DNA of 64,000 bases, taken from assembly GCF_030450125.1 (NCBI RefSeq), contig NZ_CP123923.1, forward strand, positions 186,001 through 250,000, written 5' to 3'. Numbering within the stretch: the first letter of the stretch is position 1; every line of letters begins with the position of its first letter. This document shows positions 8,559-15,952 of the stretch, piece after piece. The DNA is from Streptomyces sp. WP-1. Lineage in GTDB: Bacteria; Actinomycetota; Actinomycetes; Streptomycetales; Streptomycetaceae. The position numbers and the translations under genes are program-made. Below the pieces are notes generated by a model. That model searched no databases and was not told where the DNA came from. It worked only from the letters and a program-made list of their open reading frames with translations.

Positions 8559-10025
8559 GTGTTCGGCACGGCGTTCAGACAGCTGCGGTACAGCACGGCG
8601 ATCCTGCGCAACCGCCGGATCCGGCCGGGGGACCTCGAACGGATCGCCCGCGATCTGATCGAGACGCTGGCGGAGTTCGGCGAGCCGGGCGAGGACTCGG
8701 CACTGCTGCCCGGACAGTCCGGGGCCGTCGACCCCGAGGTGCGCCGCACCGTCACCGCGCGCAGCCTGCGGGCCACCGCCCGCGCCGCCGTCCGGCACAC
8801 CGCCTACTACCGCCGGGCCTTCGAGGATCTGGCCCTCGACCCGGACACGCTCACCCCGGAGACCTGGGAACAGGTGCCGGTCACCCCCAAGTCCGCCCTG
8901 CGCGGACTGCCCGCCGCCTTCGTCTCCGCCGCCTCGGTCCCCTCGCTGATGGCGCTCACCACCGGGACCAGCGGGACCCCGACCAGCGTCTGGTTCTCGC
9001 GGGCCGAGGTGGAGATCATGGTCGCGATGAGCACCGTGTCCGCCGTGCTCGGCATGGGACTTCGGCCCCGGCACGCCATGGCCTACGCGGGCTGCTCCCG
9101 GGCGACCCTGCCACTGCTCAACGTGGCGGAGTCGGTCACCCGGATCGGCGCGGCGTTCGTACCGATCGGCACCGTGGACCCGGCGGTGACGCTCGACCGG
9201 CTCGCGGCACCGCTCGGGCTGCGCGGCAAGGCCCCGCAGATCACCCACCTCACGGTCGCGGCGTCCTATCTGTCCGCCCTGGTCGAGGAGGCCGAGCGGC
9301 ACGACTGGCAGGCGTCCGACTTCGGCCTGGAGTCGGTCGGCGTCGGCGGCGAGGTGCTCTCCGAACCGCTGCGCAAACGGGCGGAGGCGGTCTTCGGGGC
9401 CCGGGTCACCAGCTCGTACATGATGACGGAGACCGTGCCGTCCGGCGGCAGCGTCTGCCGCGCGGGGCATCTGCACCACACCACCGAGTTCGGGCACCTG
9501 GAGGTGCTCGACCCCGAGACATGGGAGCCGACACCGCCCGGCGGGATGGGCGTCATCGTGCAGACGCCGTACGTCCCCTACCGGGAGTGCACCCTGCTGC
9601 TGCGCTACGACACGGGCGACCTGGTCCGGCGGCCCGAGACCGCGCCGGAGTGCGAACTCGCCCATATGCCGGCGACCTCGCTCATCCTCGGCCGCTGGTC
9701 GGGGCCGGCCAGCCGGGCGGTGACCACCCGGTCGCTGCTGGACCTGCTGGAGGCCGAGCCCGACATCCCGCTGCCCGCCCGCTACGCCCTGACGGAAGGG
9801 CCCGGGGGCCCGCTGCTCCACGTCCTCACCCGCCGCCGGGCCGGTGCCGGTCTGCTCGGGAGGCTGGAGGACCGGGCCACCGCGGCGGGCCTGGCGCTGG
9901 ACGCCATCGTGCTCCACGACGACCCGGCCGGGATGCCGCCCACCGGTCCGGTCCGCGCCGATCTGCGCGAGCACACCTTCGAATCGGTGCGCCCGGCCAC
10001 CGCGCCCCTCGGGAGCCCGGCATGA
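8559..10025 (+). CDS. ANL-superfamily adenylate-forming ligase, PaaK-like
   Basis: Predicted carboxylate-activating enzyme of 488 aa. Visible motifs are the phosphate loop LTTGTSGTPT, the core motif GVGGEVLSEPL, an aromatic/adenine-binding segment SSYMMTE and the RYDTGD motif. Overall it is closest to phenylacetate-CoA ligase/F390-synthetase-like proteins. The A10 region near the C-terminus reads PTGPVRADLRE, with no lysine where the catalytic Lys normally sits after the Gly; this is unusual. The frame is open from 8370, but the GTG at 8559 is chosen because AGGGAGG lies 5 nt upstream and the earlier part overlaps the micropeptide in a different frame. The stop overlaps the next start (ATGA, 10022-10025). 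Its substrate is unknown; the micropeptide C-terminus is a speculative option. Confidence 0.75.
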   Translation: MFGTAFRQLRYSTAILRNRRIRPGDLERIARDLIETLAEFGEPGEDSALLPGQSGAVDPEVRRTVTARSLRATARAAVRHTAYYRRAFEDLALDPDTLTPETWEQVPVTPKSALRGLPAAFVSAASVPSLMALTTGTSGTPTSVWFSRAEVEIMVAMSTVSAVLGMGLRPRHAMAYAGCSRATLPLLNVAESVTRIGAAFVPIGTVDPAVTLDRLAAPLGLRGKAPQITHLTVAASYLSALVEEAERHDWQASDFGLESVGVGGEVLSEPLRKRAEAVFGARVTSSYMMTETVPSGGSVCRAGHLHHTTEFGHLEVLDPETWEPTPPGGMGVIVQTPYVPYRECTLLLRYDTGDLVRRPETAPECELAHMPATSLILGRWSGPASRAVTTRSLLDLLEAEPDIPLPARYALTEGPGGPLLHVLTRRRAGAGLLGRLEDRATAAGLALDAIVLHDDPAGMPPTGPVRADLREHTFESVRPATAPLGSPA

Positions 10026-11053
10026 ACACCGCCGCTCTGGTCGGCCTCAACTGCTGTGTCCTCGTGGCCATGGTGGCGAGCGCCGCCTACTTCGGCCGGG
10101 TGCGGATGCCCCGCCCTCCGGTGGGGCGGTACGAACTGCCCGACATCGCCGTGATGTGTGTCGTGGTGGCGGCGGCTCCGCTGCTCTACCTGTTCCTGCC
10201 GCGCGCCGCGGTGGCGACCGTGTTCGGCCTGGTGCTGTGTACGGCGCTCCAGTTCACCCTCGCCCCGCTGACCGGCGCCGGCCGGGCCTGGCTGATCGCG
10301 GTGGCCGCCATCGCCGCCGACGCCGTACTGGCTCTCCTCGGCCGCCCGCTCGCCGTGATGGTGGTCACCGACGTGCTGCTCGTCGTGGCGGTGGCGGGGG
10401 TCGCCACCATGTGGGCGCAGAGCGGGATGCGGTCCGCGCAGGCGGCGTGGTTCGCGGGCGCGCTCGCCTGCTACGACCTGGTGGCCACCGGGCTCACCTC
10501 GGTCATGGACCGGTTCGCCGACCAGGTCATGGGGCTGCCGTTCGCCCCGCTGCTCGCGGTGACGCGCGGGGCGCCGCCGGTGGCGCTGGGCCTGGGCGAT
10601 CTGCTGCTCCTGGTGCTCTTCCCGCTGACGGCGGTCAAGGCGTTCGGCCGGGCCGCCGGAATCCTCGCGGCCGCCGTCGGGCTCGCGGTGTCCTGCGCGG
10701 TCGACACGCTGTTCGCGCGGGGCGTGCTGACCGATGCCTTTCCGCTGCTGACGGTGCTGGGGCCGCTGATCGTGGTGCAGCACCTGGTGTGGACGCGGGT
10801 GCGGGGCGGCGAGCGCACCACCGCCGAGTGGCGGGCGGGCCGCCCACGGCCGACACCGCCCGCGGCATCGGCGGAACCCGACCCCGCGATCCTCCGGGCG
10901 CTGCGGCCGTCCGGTACGGCGGATCCCGCCCAGGGCGAGTGGCTGGCCGTCGCCGACGGCCGGGTGGTGGGGGCGGGAGCGTCCCCGGGCCGGGCCCGCA
11001 GGGACGCCCGGCTGCGCGGCTGCGACTCCGTGCCCGTGGTCCGGCGGGCGTAG
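10022..11053 (+). CDS. Polytopic GxGD membrane protein, presenilin/SPP-like aspartyl protease candidate, with C-terminal DUF5678-like tail
   Basis: Integral membrane protein of 343 aa with about eight or nine hydrophobic segments up to residue 257. Two features match the A22 intramembrane aspartyl proteases: Tyr151-Asp152 inside one helix (ALACYDLVATGL) and GLGD at 190-193 at the start of the next (PPVALGLGDLLLL). The third signature, PAL, is not intact (LGPLI near 246-250). After a Pro-rich linker, residues 306-343 (GEWLAVADGRVVGAGASPGR and onward) resemble DUF5678. It is coupled to the ligase by an ATGA overlap. The family usually cleaves transmembrane helices such as spent signal peptides, and the operon encodes a signal-peptide-like micropeptide. 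Protease activity is inferred from the two aspartates; a non-proteolytic relative is possible. Confidence 0.6.
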   Translation: MNTAALVGLNCCVLVAMVASAAYFGRVRMPRPPVGRYELPDIAVMCVVVAAAPLLYLFLPRAAVATVFGLVLCTALQFTLAPLTGAGRAWLIAVAAIAADAVLALLGRPLAVMVVTDVLLVVAVAGVATMWAQSGMRSAQAAWFAGALACYDLVATGLTSVMDRFADQVMGLPFAPLLAVTRGAPPVALGLGDLLLLVLFPLTAVKAFGRAAGILAAAVGLAVSCAVDTLFARGVLTDAFPLLTVLGPLIVVQHLVWTRVRGGERTTAEWRAGRPRPTPPAASAEPDPAILRALRPSGTADPAQGEWLAVADGRVVGAGASPGRARRDARLRGCDSVPVVRRA

Positions 11054-11110
11054 CGGCCGGTACGGGAGCGGCACAAACCGGTCCCGGGCCCGGCCCGCTA
11101 CGCCCGCCGG
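11041..11110. terminator. Long inverted repeat at the end of the micropeptide unit
   Basis: The 20 nt at 11041-11060 and the 21 nt at 11090-11110 are reverse complements except for one bulged G, with a 29-nt loop. The left arm includes the last codons and stop of the membrane protein; the right arm precedes the end of the convergent oxidoreductase gene. It is probably a bidirectional transcription terminator. Confidence 0.6.
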
Positions 11111-11123
11111 ATCCGGACGGCTC

Positions 11124-12017
11124 TCAGACGATCAGGACCCGGCGCCCACGGGTGTGGCCCGCCTGGCTGTCGAGGTGGGCCGCGGCGGCCTCGGCGAGCG
11201 GGTACGCCTTCTCGACCGGGATGTGGAGCTTTCCCCGCGCGATGAGGTCGGCGGTCACGGCGAGCGCGTCCGGCACGCTTCCGGCCACGCCGGAGAAGCG
11301 GACCCCGAGGTCCGGCGCGCCGAGGTCGGCGATGGAGACGACCTTCCGCGGGTCGCCGACCAGTTCGACGAGTTCGCGGATCACGCCCGAGCCGGCCAGA
11401 TCGAGGGCCGCGTCGACCCTGCCGAGCCGTCGTACCCGCTCGACCCAGCCCGCGCCGTACGTCGTGGCGAGGGCGCCCAGGCCGCGCAGATAGTCCTGGT
11501 TCGCGCGGCCGGCCGTGCCGATCACCGTGATGCCGCGGTCCCGGGCGATCTGCAGCACCGCCGATCCCACTCCCCCGGACGCGCCGCTGACCAGCAGCGT
11601 CTGTCCGGGCCGTACCCCGACCTCGCGGATGATGCGCAGCGCGGTCTCCATCACGGAGGGGTATCCGGCCGCCTCCTCGAACGTCAGGCCCTCGGGCATC
11701 CGGGCCCAGGCCGTCAGCACGGCGAACTCGGCGTAGGTGCTGATGCCTTCGCCGAACACACGGTCACCGACCTCGACCCCTTCGACGCCCTCGCCGACCT
11801 CGTCCACCACCCCGGCGGCGTCCAGCCCGACCCCGGAGGGCAGCTCGATCGGATGGGCCCCCAGCTTCTGGCCCTCGCGGATCCTCCAGTCGACGGGGTT
11901 CACACCCGCCGCCCGCACGGCGACGCGTATCCGGCCGGGGCCCGCGTGGGGCTCCTCGGCGTCCAGGAGGCGCAGGACATTCGGACCGCCGAACTCGGCG
12001 AAGCTCACTTTCTTCAT
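11124..12017 (-). CDS. MDR-family NADPH-dependent oxidoreductase (quinone reductase-like)
   Basis: Zinc-independent medium-chain dehydrogenase/reductase of 297 aa. The N-terminal GroES-like fold (KKVSFAEFGGPNVLRLLDAE) and the nucleotide-binding motif SGASGGVGSAVLQIA are typical of quinone oxidoreductase/enoyl-reductase-like enzymes that reduce electrophilic carbonyls. No structural or catalytic zinc cysteine cluster is seen. The ATG at 12017 faces the TetR gene across a 69-nt intergenic region with a palindrome, so it is probably repressed by that regulator. This pairing is common in Streptomyces. The physiological substrate is unknown. Confidence 0.88.
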   Translation of the reverse strand: MKKVSFAEFGGPNVLRLLDAEEPHAGPGRIRVAVRAAGVNPVDWRIREGQKLGAHPIELPSGVGLDAAGVVDEVGEGVEGVEVGDRVFGEGISTYAEFAVLTAWARMPEGLTFEEAAGYPSVMETALRIIREVGVRPGQTLLVSGASGGVGSAVLQIARDRGITVIGTAGRANQDYLRGLGALATTYGAGWVERVRRLGRVDAALDLAGSGVIRELVELVGDPRKVVSIADLGAPDLGVRFSGVAGSVPDALAVTADLIARGKLHIPVEKAYPLAEAAAAHLDSQAGHTRGRRVLIV

Positions 12018-12032
12018 GCGGTGACCGTAGCA

Positions 12033-12047
12033 CTAACGGTTAGCGTT
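12033..12047. promoter_or_regulatory. Probable TetR operator in divergent promoter
   Basis: CTAACGGTTAG (12033-12043) is a perfect palindrome around one G, and it overlaps a second dyad, AACG-N5-CGTT (12035-12047). It lies between the divergently transcribed oxidoreductase and TetR starts, where a TetR autoregulator that also controls its neighbour would bind. Confidence 0.65.
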
Positions 12048-12086
12048 TTGGAGTTGGTGCGGGTTCGTATTTGATAGTGTCACGGC

Positions 12087-12692
12087 ATGACCGTGCCGCT
12101 CGGACGCCGTGAACGCAAGAAGGCCGCGACCCGTCAGAAGATCGCCGACACCGCTCTGCGGCTCTTTCTGGAGCGGGGGTACGAGGCGGTGGGGATCCGT
12201 GATGTGGCCGCCGAGGCCGACGTGGCCGTCACCACGCTCTTCTCCCACTTCGCCTCGAAAGAGGCCCTGGTGTTCGAGCGGGACGACGACTTCGAGCGAC
12301 GCCTCACGGGGGCGGTCACCGACCGGGCGCCGCACGAGCCGCTCATCCCCGCGCTGCGCCGCGAGGTCCGGTCGATGGTCCGGCACTGCACGGCGGACGG
12401 CGCCGCCCCGGTCTGGCGCATGATCGACGGGTCCCCCGCCCTGCGGGAGTACGAGGAGTCGATGAGGCTGCGGCACGCGGAGTCGCTGGCCGCGGCCATC
12501 GCCGCCGACCCCGAGCTGTCGCAGGGGGCGACGGCGAGCCGGGCGCTCGCGAGGTTCGTGATCGACGCGTACTCGCTGGCGCGCGAGGCGGACGATCCGG
12601 ACGCCGCGCTGGACGAGATCTTCCGGATGATCGAAGCGGCCTGGGCCGTCGCCCGCCCCTCGGGCGCCTTCGTCGGCGGGGCCGGACTGTAG
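12087..12692 (+). CDS. TetR-family transcriptional regulator
   Basis: DNA-binding repressor of 201 aa. The N-terminal helix-turn-helix is clear: KIADTALRLFLERGYEAVGI then RDVAAEADVAVTTLFSHFAS. The rest is a helical ligand-binding domain with no recognised ligand. The ATG at 12087 follows the operator-containing gap shared with the divergent oxidoreductase. It ends at 12692, one base before the stop of the convergent methyltransferase, so the two transcripts probably meet here. It is expected to control itself and the oxidoreductase. Confidence 0.92.
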   Translation: MTVPLGRRERKKAATRQKIADTALRLFLERGYEAVGIRDVAAEADVAVTTLFSHFASKEALVFERDDDFERRLTGAVTDRAPHEPLIPALRREVRSMVRHCTADGAAPVWRMIDGSPALREYEESMRLRHAESLAAAIAADPELSQGATASRALARFVIDAYSLAREADDPDAALDEIFRMIEAAWAVARPSGAFVGGAGL

Positions 12693-13358
12693 TCAGCGCA
12701 GCCGTCGTACGCGCAGCACCAGGTCGTCGGTGTGGTGTGCGCCGGCGCCGCCTTCGGGTGCCACGCGTGGCCGCTGCTCGTCCACCTCTGTCCGCCAGTC
12801 GTCGTCGAGCAGATCGGCGACCATCGAGGGCCAGACGTAGTCGGCCGGGTCGAAGCCGCTCTCGTGCGCCTGCCTGCTGTCCATCCCCGCGTGGTGGACG
12901 AGCAGCAGCACACCGCCGGGCGCGACGGCCGCGAGCAGGGCTCGCTCGGCCGCCGCGTCGGGGGTGCGCAGCAGGGCCGGGTACTGCGCGGAGACCAGGT
13001 CGAAGGAGGCCGGCGGGAGCGCGGCCTCGGTGAGCGCGGCGTGGACCCAGTGGACGGTGAGGCCGGCGTCCCGCGCGTGCCCGGCCGCCCGCTCCAGTGC
13101 CACGCCCGAGACTTCGAGCGCGGTCACGTCCCAGCCGCCGCGCGCGAGCCAGACGGCGTCCGCGCCCTCGCCGCAGCCGACGTCGAGCACCCGTCCCGGG
13201 GTGAGTCCGGCGGTCTCGGCGACGAGCGCGCCATTGGGCCGGCCGCTCCACAGCTGCGGCCGGTCGGCGTACCTCTTGTCCCACTCGGCCCGCAGCGCGG
13301 GGTCTCCGGTGTATCCGCCGAGGGGCGCGGGGGATCCTTGTGCGATGTTGTCGGTCAC
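12693..13358 (-). CDS. Class I SAM-dependent methyltransferase
   Basis: Rossmann-fold methyltransferase of 221 aa. Motif I is RVLDVGCGEGADAVWLARGG, followed by the acidic residue of motif II (VTALEVS) and a post-motif segment FDLVSAQYPALLRTPD. The layout resembles small UbiE/tellurite-resistance-type methyltransferases; the substrate cannot be told. The GTG at 13358 (VTDNIAQGS) is preferred over an upstream in-frame TTG at 13415 that lacks family similarity. A palindrome TTGCCGG-T-CCGGCAA lies upstream at 13401-13415. It converges on the TetR gene with no gap. Confidence 0.85.
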   Translation of the reverse strand: MTDNIAQGSPAPLGGYTGDPALRAEWDKRYADRPQLWSGRPNGALVAETAGLTPGRVLDVGCGEGADAVWLARGGWDVTALEVSGVALERAAGHARDAGLTVHWVHAALTEAALPPASFDLVSAQYPALLRTPDAAAERALLAAVAPGGVLLLVHHAGMDSRQAHESGFDPADYVWPSMVADLLDDDWRTEVDEQRPRVAPEGGAGAHHTDDLVLRVRRLR

Positions 13359-13400
13359 GGGCCCACCGTCACCCAGGGCGCACCGGTCGCACCACTCTTG

Positions 13401-13415
13401 TTGCCGGTCCGGCAA
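13401..13415. promoter_or_regulatory. Short perfect palindrome upstream of the methyltransferase
   Basis: TTGCCGG-T-CCGGCAA is a 7-bp perfect dyad in the 136-nt gap between the methyltransferase start and the end of the acyl-CoA dehydrogenase-like gene. It could be an operator or part of the upstream gene's terminator; nothing distinguishes these. Confidence 0.35.
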
Positions 13416-13494
13416 AACGGCGTTTTCAAGACCTGGGGCGGGCGCGTGCCGGGCGCCGGTGCGACCGCCCCGGGGTGCTTCGGGGTGGGCCGGT

Positions 13495-15219
13495 CTACGG
13501 AGCCATCTCGTACGACCCGGACAGCGCCGCCACCTGCTGCCAGACCCGGTCCGTGCGGGCCTGGTCCGCGACGGGGCGGCGGATCGCGCCGAGGGCCCAG
13601 GTCCGCTGCTCCTCGGTTGCCGAATCCTTGCCGTGCAGTTCGACGGCCTGTGCGGAGAAGTCCCGTACGAGGACGGCGAAGAGTTCGTCGAGCACGTCCG
13701 TGTCGAGGCCGGTCAGCGCGGCCTGCTCCAGGACGAGCTGGCCGTGCACGACGAGGGCGAAGAGCTGGCCGACCGCGAGGACGAGGTCGAGGTCGCGGCT
13801 CTGCTCCGCGTCGGGGGCGGCGGTGGCGACGAACGCGCAGAGGGCGTCGGCCTGTTCGCGGAACCGGCTCACGTTGGGCAGGTGCGCGTAGGTGTCGAAG
13901 GCGGGCCGCCAGTCGTGGAAGCGCACCGCGCCCAGGCCGCGGGCCGGGCCCTGCCGGAACAGGAAGTCGTCGTCCGCCGCTTCGTGGCGGGTCGGCACGG
14001 CGGGGTAGTCGGCCGGATCGAGGAGGTGGCTGCGCAGGAACTTCAGGATCAGCGCCAGGTTGACGTGGACCGTGCCCTCCAGCTTCGGCAGGCTGCGGAT
14101 CTCCACGGCCGCCTGGGCGAAGTAGTTGTCCCTCTCGAAGCCCTTGGCGGCGATGACGTCCCACATCAGGTCGATGACCTTCTCGCCCTCCGTGGTCACC
14201 TTCATCTTCGTCATCGGGTTGAAGAGCAGATAGCGGCGGTCGTCGGGGCCCGCGGTGCGGAAGTAGTCGACCGCGCGGTCGCTGAACGCCTTCATGCCGA
14301 CGAGCCGGACGTACGCGTCGGTCAACTCGCGCCGTACGTGCGGGAAGTCGGTGACGGGGCGGCCGTAGAGGACGCGGTTGTGGGCGTGGGTGACGGCCTC
14401 GTACATCGCGTGCTCGCAGATGCCGATGGAGGCGGTGCACAGGTTGAACTTGCCGACGTTGACGGTGTTGAGGGCGGCGTCGAAGGCGGCGCGGCCGGTG
14501 TGCAGGACGTCCTCGGCCGCGACCGGGTAGTCCTCCAGGCGGAACTCGCTGACGAACTTCGAGGAGTCGACGACGTTCTTGACCAGGTGGTAGGCGGGGT
14601 GGCGGCTGTCGGCGGCGAAGAAGACGTAGCCGTCGGGCCCGTCGATGTCGCTGCGGCGGCCGAAGACGGAGACGAGTCCGGCGGCGTTGCCGTTGCCGAT
14701 GTAGTACTTGGAGCCGGTGGCCCGGAAGCCGCCGTCGCCGTCGGGTGCGAGCAGCATGTCGGTGGAGTAGATGTCGGCGCCGTGGGCCTTCTCGGAGAGC
14801 CCGAACGCGAACACCTCGCCCTGGTCGAGGAGTTGCGCGGCGCGGGCGCGGGCGGCGGCGTTGTCGCTCTGCCACACCGGGCCGAGGCCGAGGATCGTGA
14901 CCTGCCAGGCGTACCAGTAGTCCAGGCCGTAGAAGCCGAGGATCTCGTTGAGCGCCGCGATCCGCGCGGTGTCCCAGCGCTTGTCCGGCTCGCCCTCGCC
15001 CGCGGCGGACGACGGGGTGAGGAAGGTGGCGAACAGGTTCTCCTTCGCCGCGAACGCGAGGAAGTCGCCGAGCCACGCGCGGCTGCGGTAGTCCTCGATC
15101 AGCCGCCGCTTCCCGCGCTCCTCGAACCAGTCGACGGTGGCCCGCAGCAGGCGGCGCGTCTCGGGGTCGAAGTGCGCGGGGTCGTACGTGCGCGGGTTGA
15201 GCAGCAGCTGGTCAGCCAT
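13495..15219 (-). CDS. Acyl-CoA dehydrogenase/oxidase-family flavoprotein
   Basis: Predicted FAD-dependent enzyme of 574 aa, longer than standard 380-aa acyl-CoA dehydrogenases. The FAD/substrate segment FGLSEKAHGADIYSTDMLL, then GSKYYIGNGNAAGLVSVFGR, and later HNRVLYGRPVTDFPHVRREL match the middle and C-terminal domains of the family. The N-terminal part and extra C-terminus resemble the larger acyl-CoA oxidase/ACAD10-like branch. The substrate is unknown. The ATG at 15219 lies 77 nt after the PadR regulator on the same strand, so the two probably form a PadR-controlled operon. I do not assign it to the polyene pathway. Confidence 0.8.
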   Translation of the reverse strand: MADQLLLNPRTYDPAHFDPETRRLLRATVDWFEERGKRRLIEDYRSRAWLGDFLAFAAKENLFATFLTPSSAAGEGEPDKRWDTARIAALNEILGFYGLDYWYAWQVTILGLGPVWQSDNAAARARAAQLLDQGEVFAFGLSEKAHGADIYSTDMLLAPDGDGGFRATGSKYYIGNGNAAGLVSVFGRRSDIDGPDGYVFFAADSRHPAYHLVKNVVDSSKFVSEFRLEDYPVAAEDVLHTGRAAFDAALNTVNVGKFNLCTASIGICEHAMYEAVTHAHNRVLYGRPVTDFPHVRRELTDAYVRLVGMKAFSDRAVDYFRTAGPDDRRYLLFNPMTKMKVTTEGEKVIDLMWDVIAAKGFERDNYFAQAAVEIRSLPKLEGTVHVNLALILKFLRSHLLDPADYPAVPTRHEAADDDFLFRQGPARGLGAVRFHDWRPAFDTYAHLPNVSRFREQADALCAFVATAAPDAEQSRDLDLVLAVGQLFALVVHGQLVLEQAALTGLDTDVLDELFAVLVRDFSAQAVELHGKDSATEEQRTWALGAIRRPVADQARTDRVWQQVAALSGSYEMAP

Positions 15220-15296
15220 GGGTGAGGGCGCCTTTCGGCTGGTGGGCTTGTGGGAGTCGGGTGGCCCGACGGCAGGAGGGGCCGGGCCGGCGGGGA

Positions 15297-15860
15297 TCAG
15301 CGGTCCGGACCGAACCGGGACAGGGTGGCGAGCACGTCGTCCAGCCAGCCGATCATCATCCGCTCGTACGCGATGCCGCCGCGCAGGACGGCGTGCTGAA
15401 GCTCGCGCTCCGCGTCGGGCGGCTCCTGCGGACCGGCGCCGGGCTCCGTGAAGTCCCGGGCCTGGCCCGCGAGATAGTGCGTCAGCCGGTCCCGGTGCGC
15501 CCGGCGGTGCCGCTCCGCCTCGCGGATCAGGGCGGCCGGGTCGTCGAAGGCGGCGCCCCGGATCTTGACGGCCAGGTCGTGGCGGACGCTCTCCGGTTCG
15601 ATCGGGTCGTGCAGCCAGGAGGACAGCGCGGCGCGGCCGAGGTCGGCGACGCGGTACTCCCTCTTGTCCGGCCGTCCTTGTTGCGGGACGTCCCGGGCGT
15701 CGACCCAGCCGTCGTTCTCCATGCGCTTGAGCACGCGGTAGATCTGCTGGTGGGTCGCGGTCCAGAAGTAGCCGATGGAGCGCTCGAAACGCCGGGCCAG
15801 CTCATAGCCGGAGCCCGGCTTCTCCAAGAGCGACACCAGGATCGCGTGTTCGAGCGCCAT
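15297..15860 (-). CDS. PadR-family transcriptional regulator
   Basis: Winged-helix repressor of 187 aa. The PadR N-terminus is clear: MALEHAILVSLLEKPGSGYE, then FWTATHQQIYRVLKRMENDG with the recognition helix and YRVADLGRAALSSWL in the wing. A helical dimerisation domain follows. The frame stays open to an ATG at 15896, but that would place the palindromic operator (15872-15895) inside the gene, so the ATG at 15860 that starts the conserved domain is preferred. It probably represses itself and the downstream acyl-CoA dehydrogenase-like gene. The ligand is unknown; many PadR proteins respond to phenolics or drugs. Confidence 0.9.
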   Translation of the reverse strand: MALEHAILVSLLEKPGSGYELARRFERSIGYFWTATHQQIYRVLKRMENDGWVDARDVPQQGRPDKREYRVADLGRAALSSWLHDPIEPESVRHDLAVKIRGAAFDDPAALIREAERHRRAHRDRLTHYLAGQARDFTEPGAGPQEPPDAERELQHAVLRGGIAYERMMIGWLDDVLATLSRFGPDR

Positions 15861-15871
15861 GCCGTCGATCC

Positions 15872-15895
15872 TGCTATGCAACTCGTTGCATAGCA
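15872..15895. promoter_or_regulatory. PadR operator candidate
   Basis: TGCTATGCAA (15872-15881), spacer CTCG, then the exact reverse complement TTGCATAGCA (15886-15895). The core ATGCAA-N4-TTGCAT is the kind of dyad seen for PadR-family proteins. It lies directly upstream of the chosen PadR start, which suggests autoregulation. Confidence 0.75.
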
Positions 15896-15952
15896 AGCCC
15901 TGCCCGCTCCGATGCGACGCGGGTCACCCTCCGGCCGGCCCCCGCCCCGTGC

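Noticed and set aside
13359..13415. Longer methyltransferase start at a TTG (13415)
   Set aside because: The added residues (Cys-rich, QQEWCDRCALGDGG) have no family similarity and would place the palindrome within the gene; the GTG at 13358 fits better.
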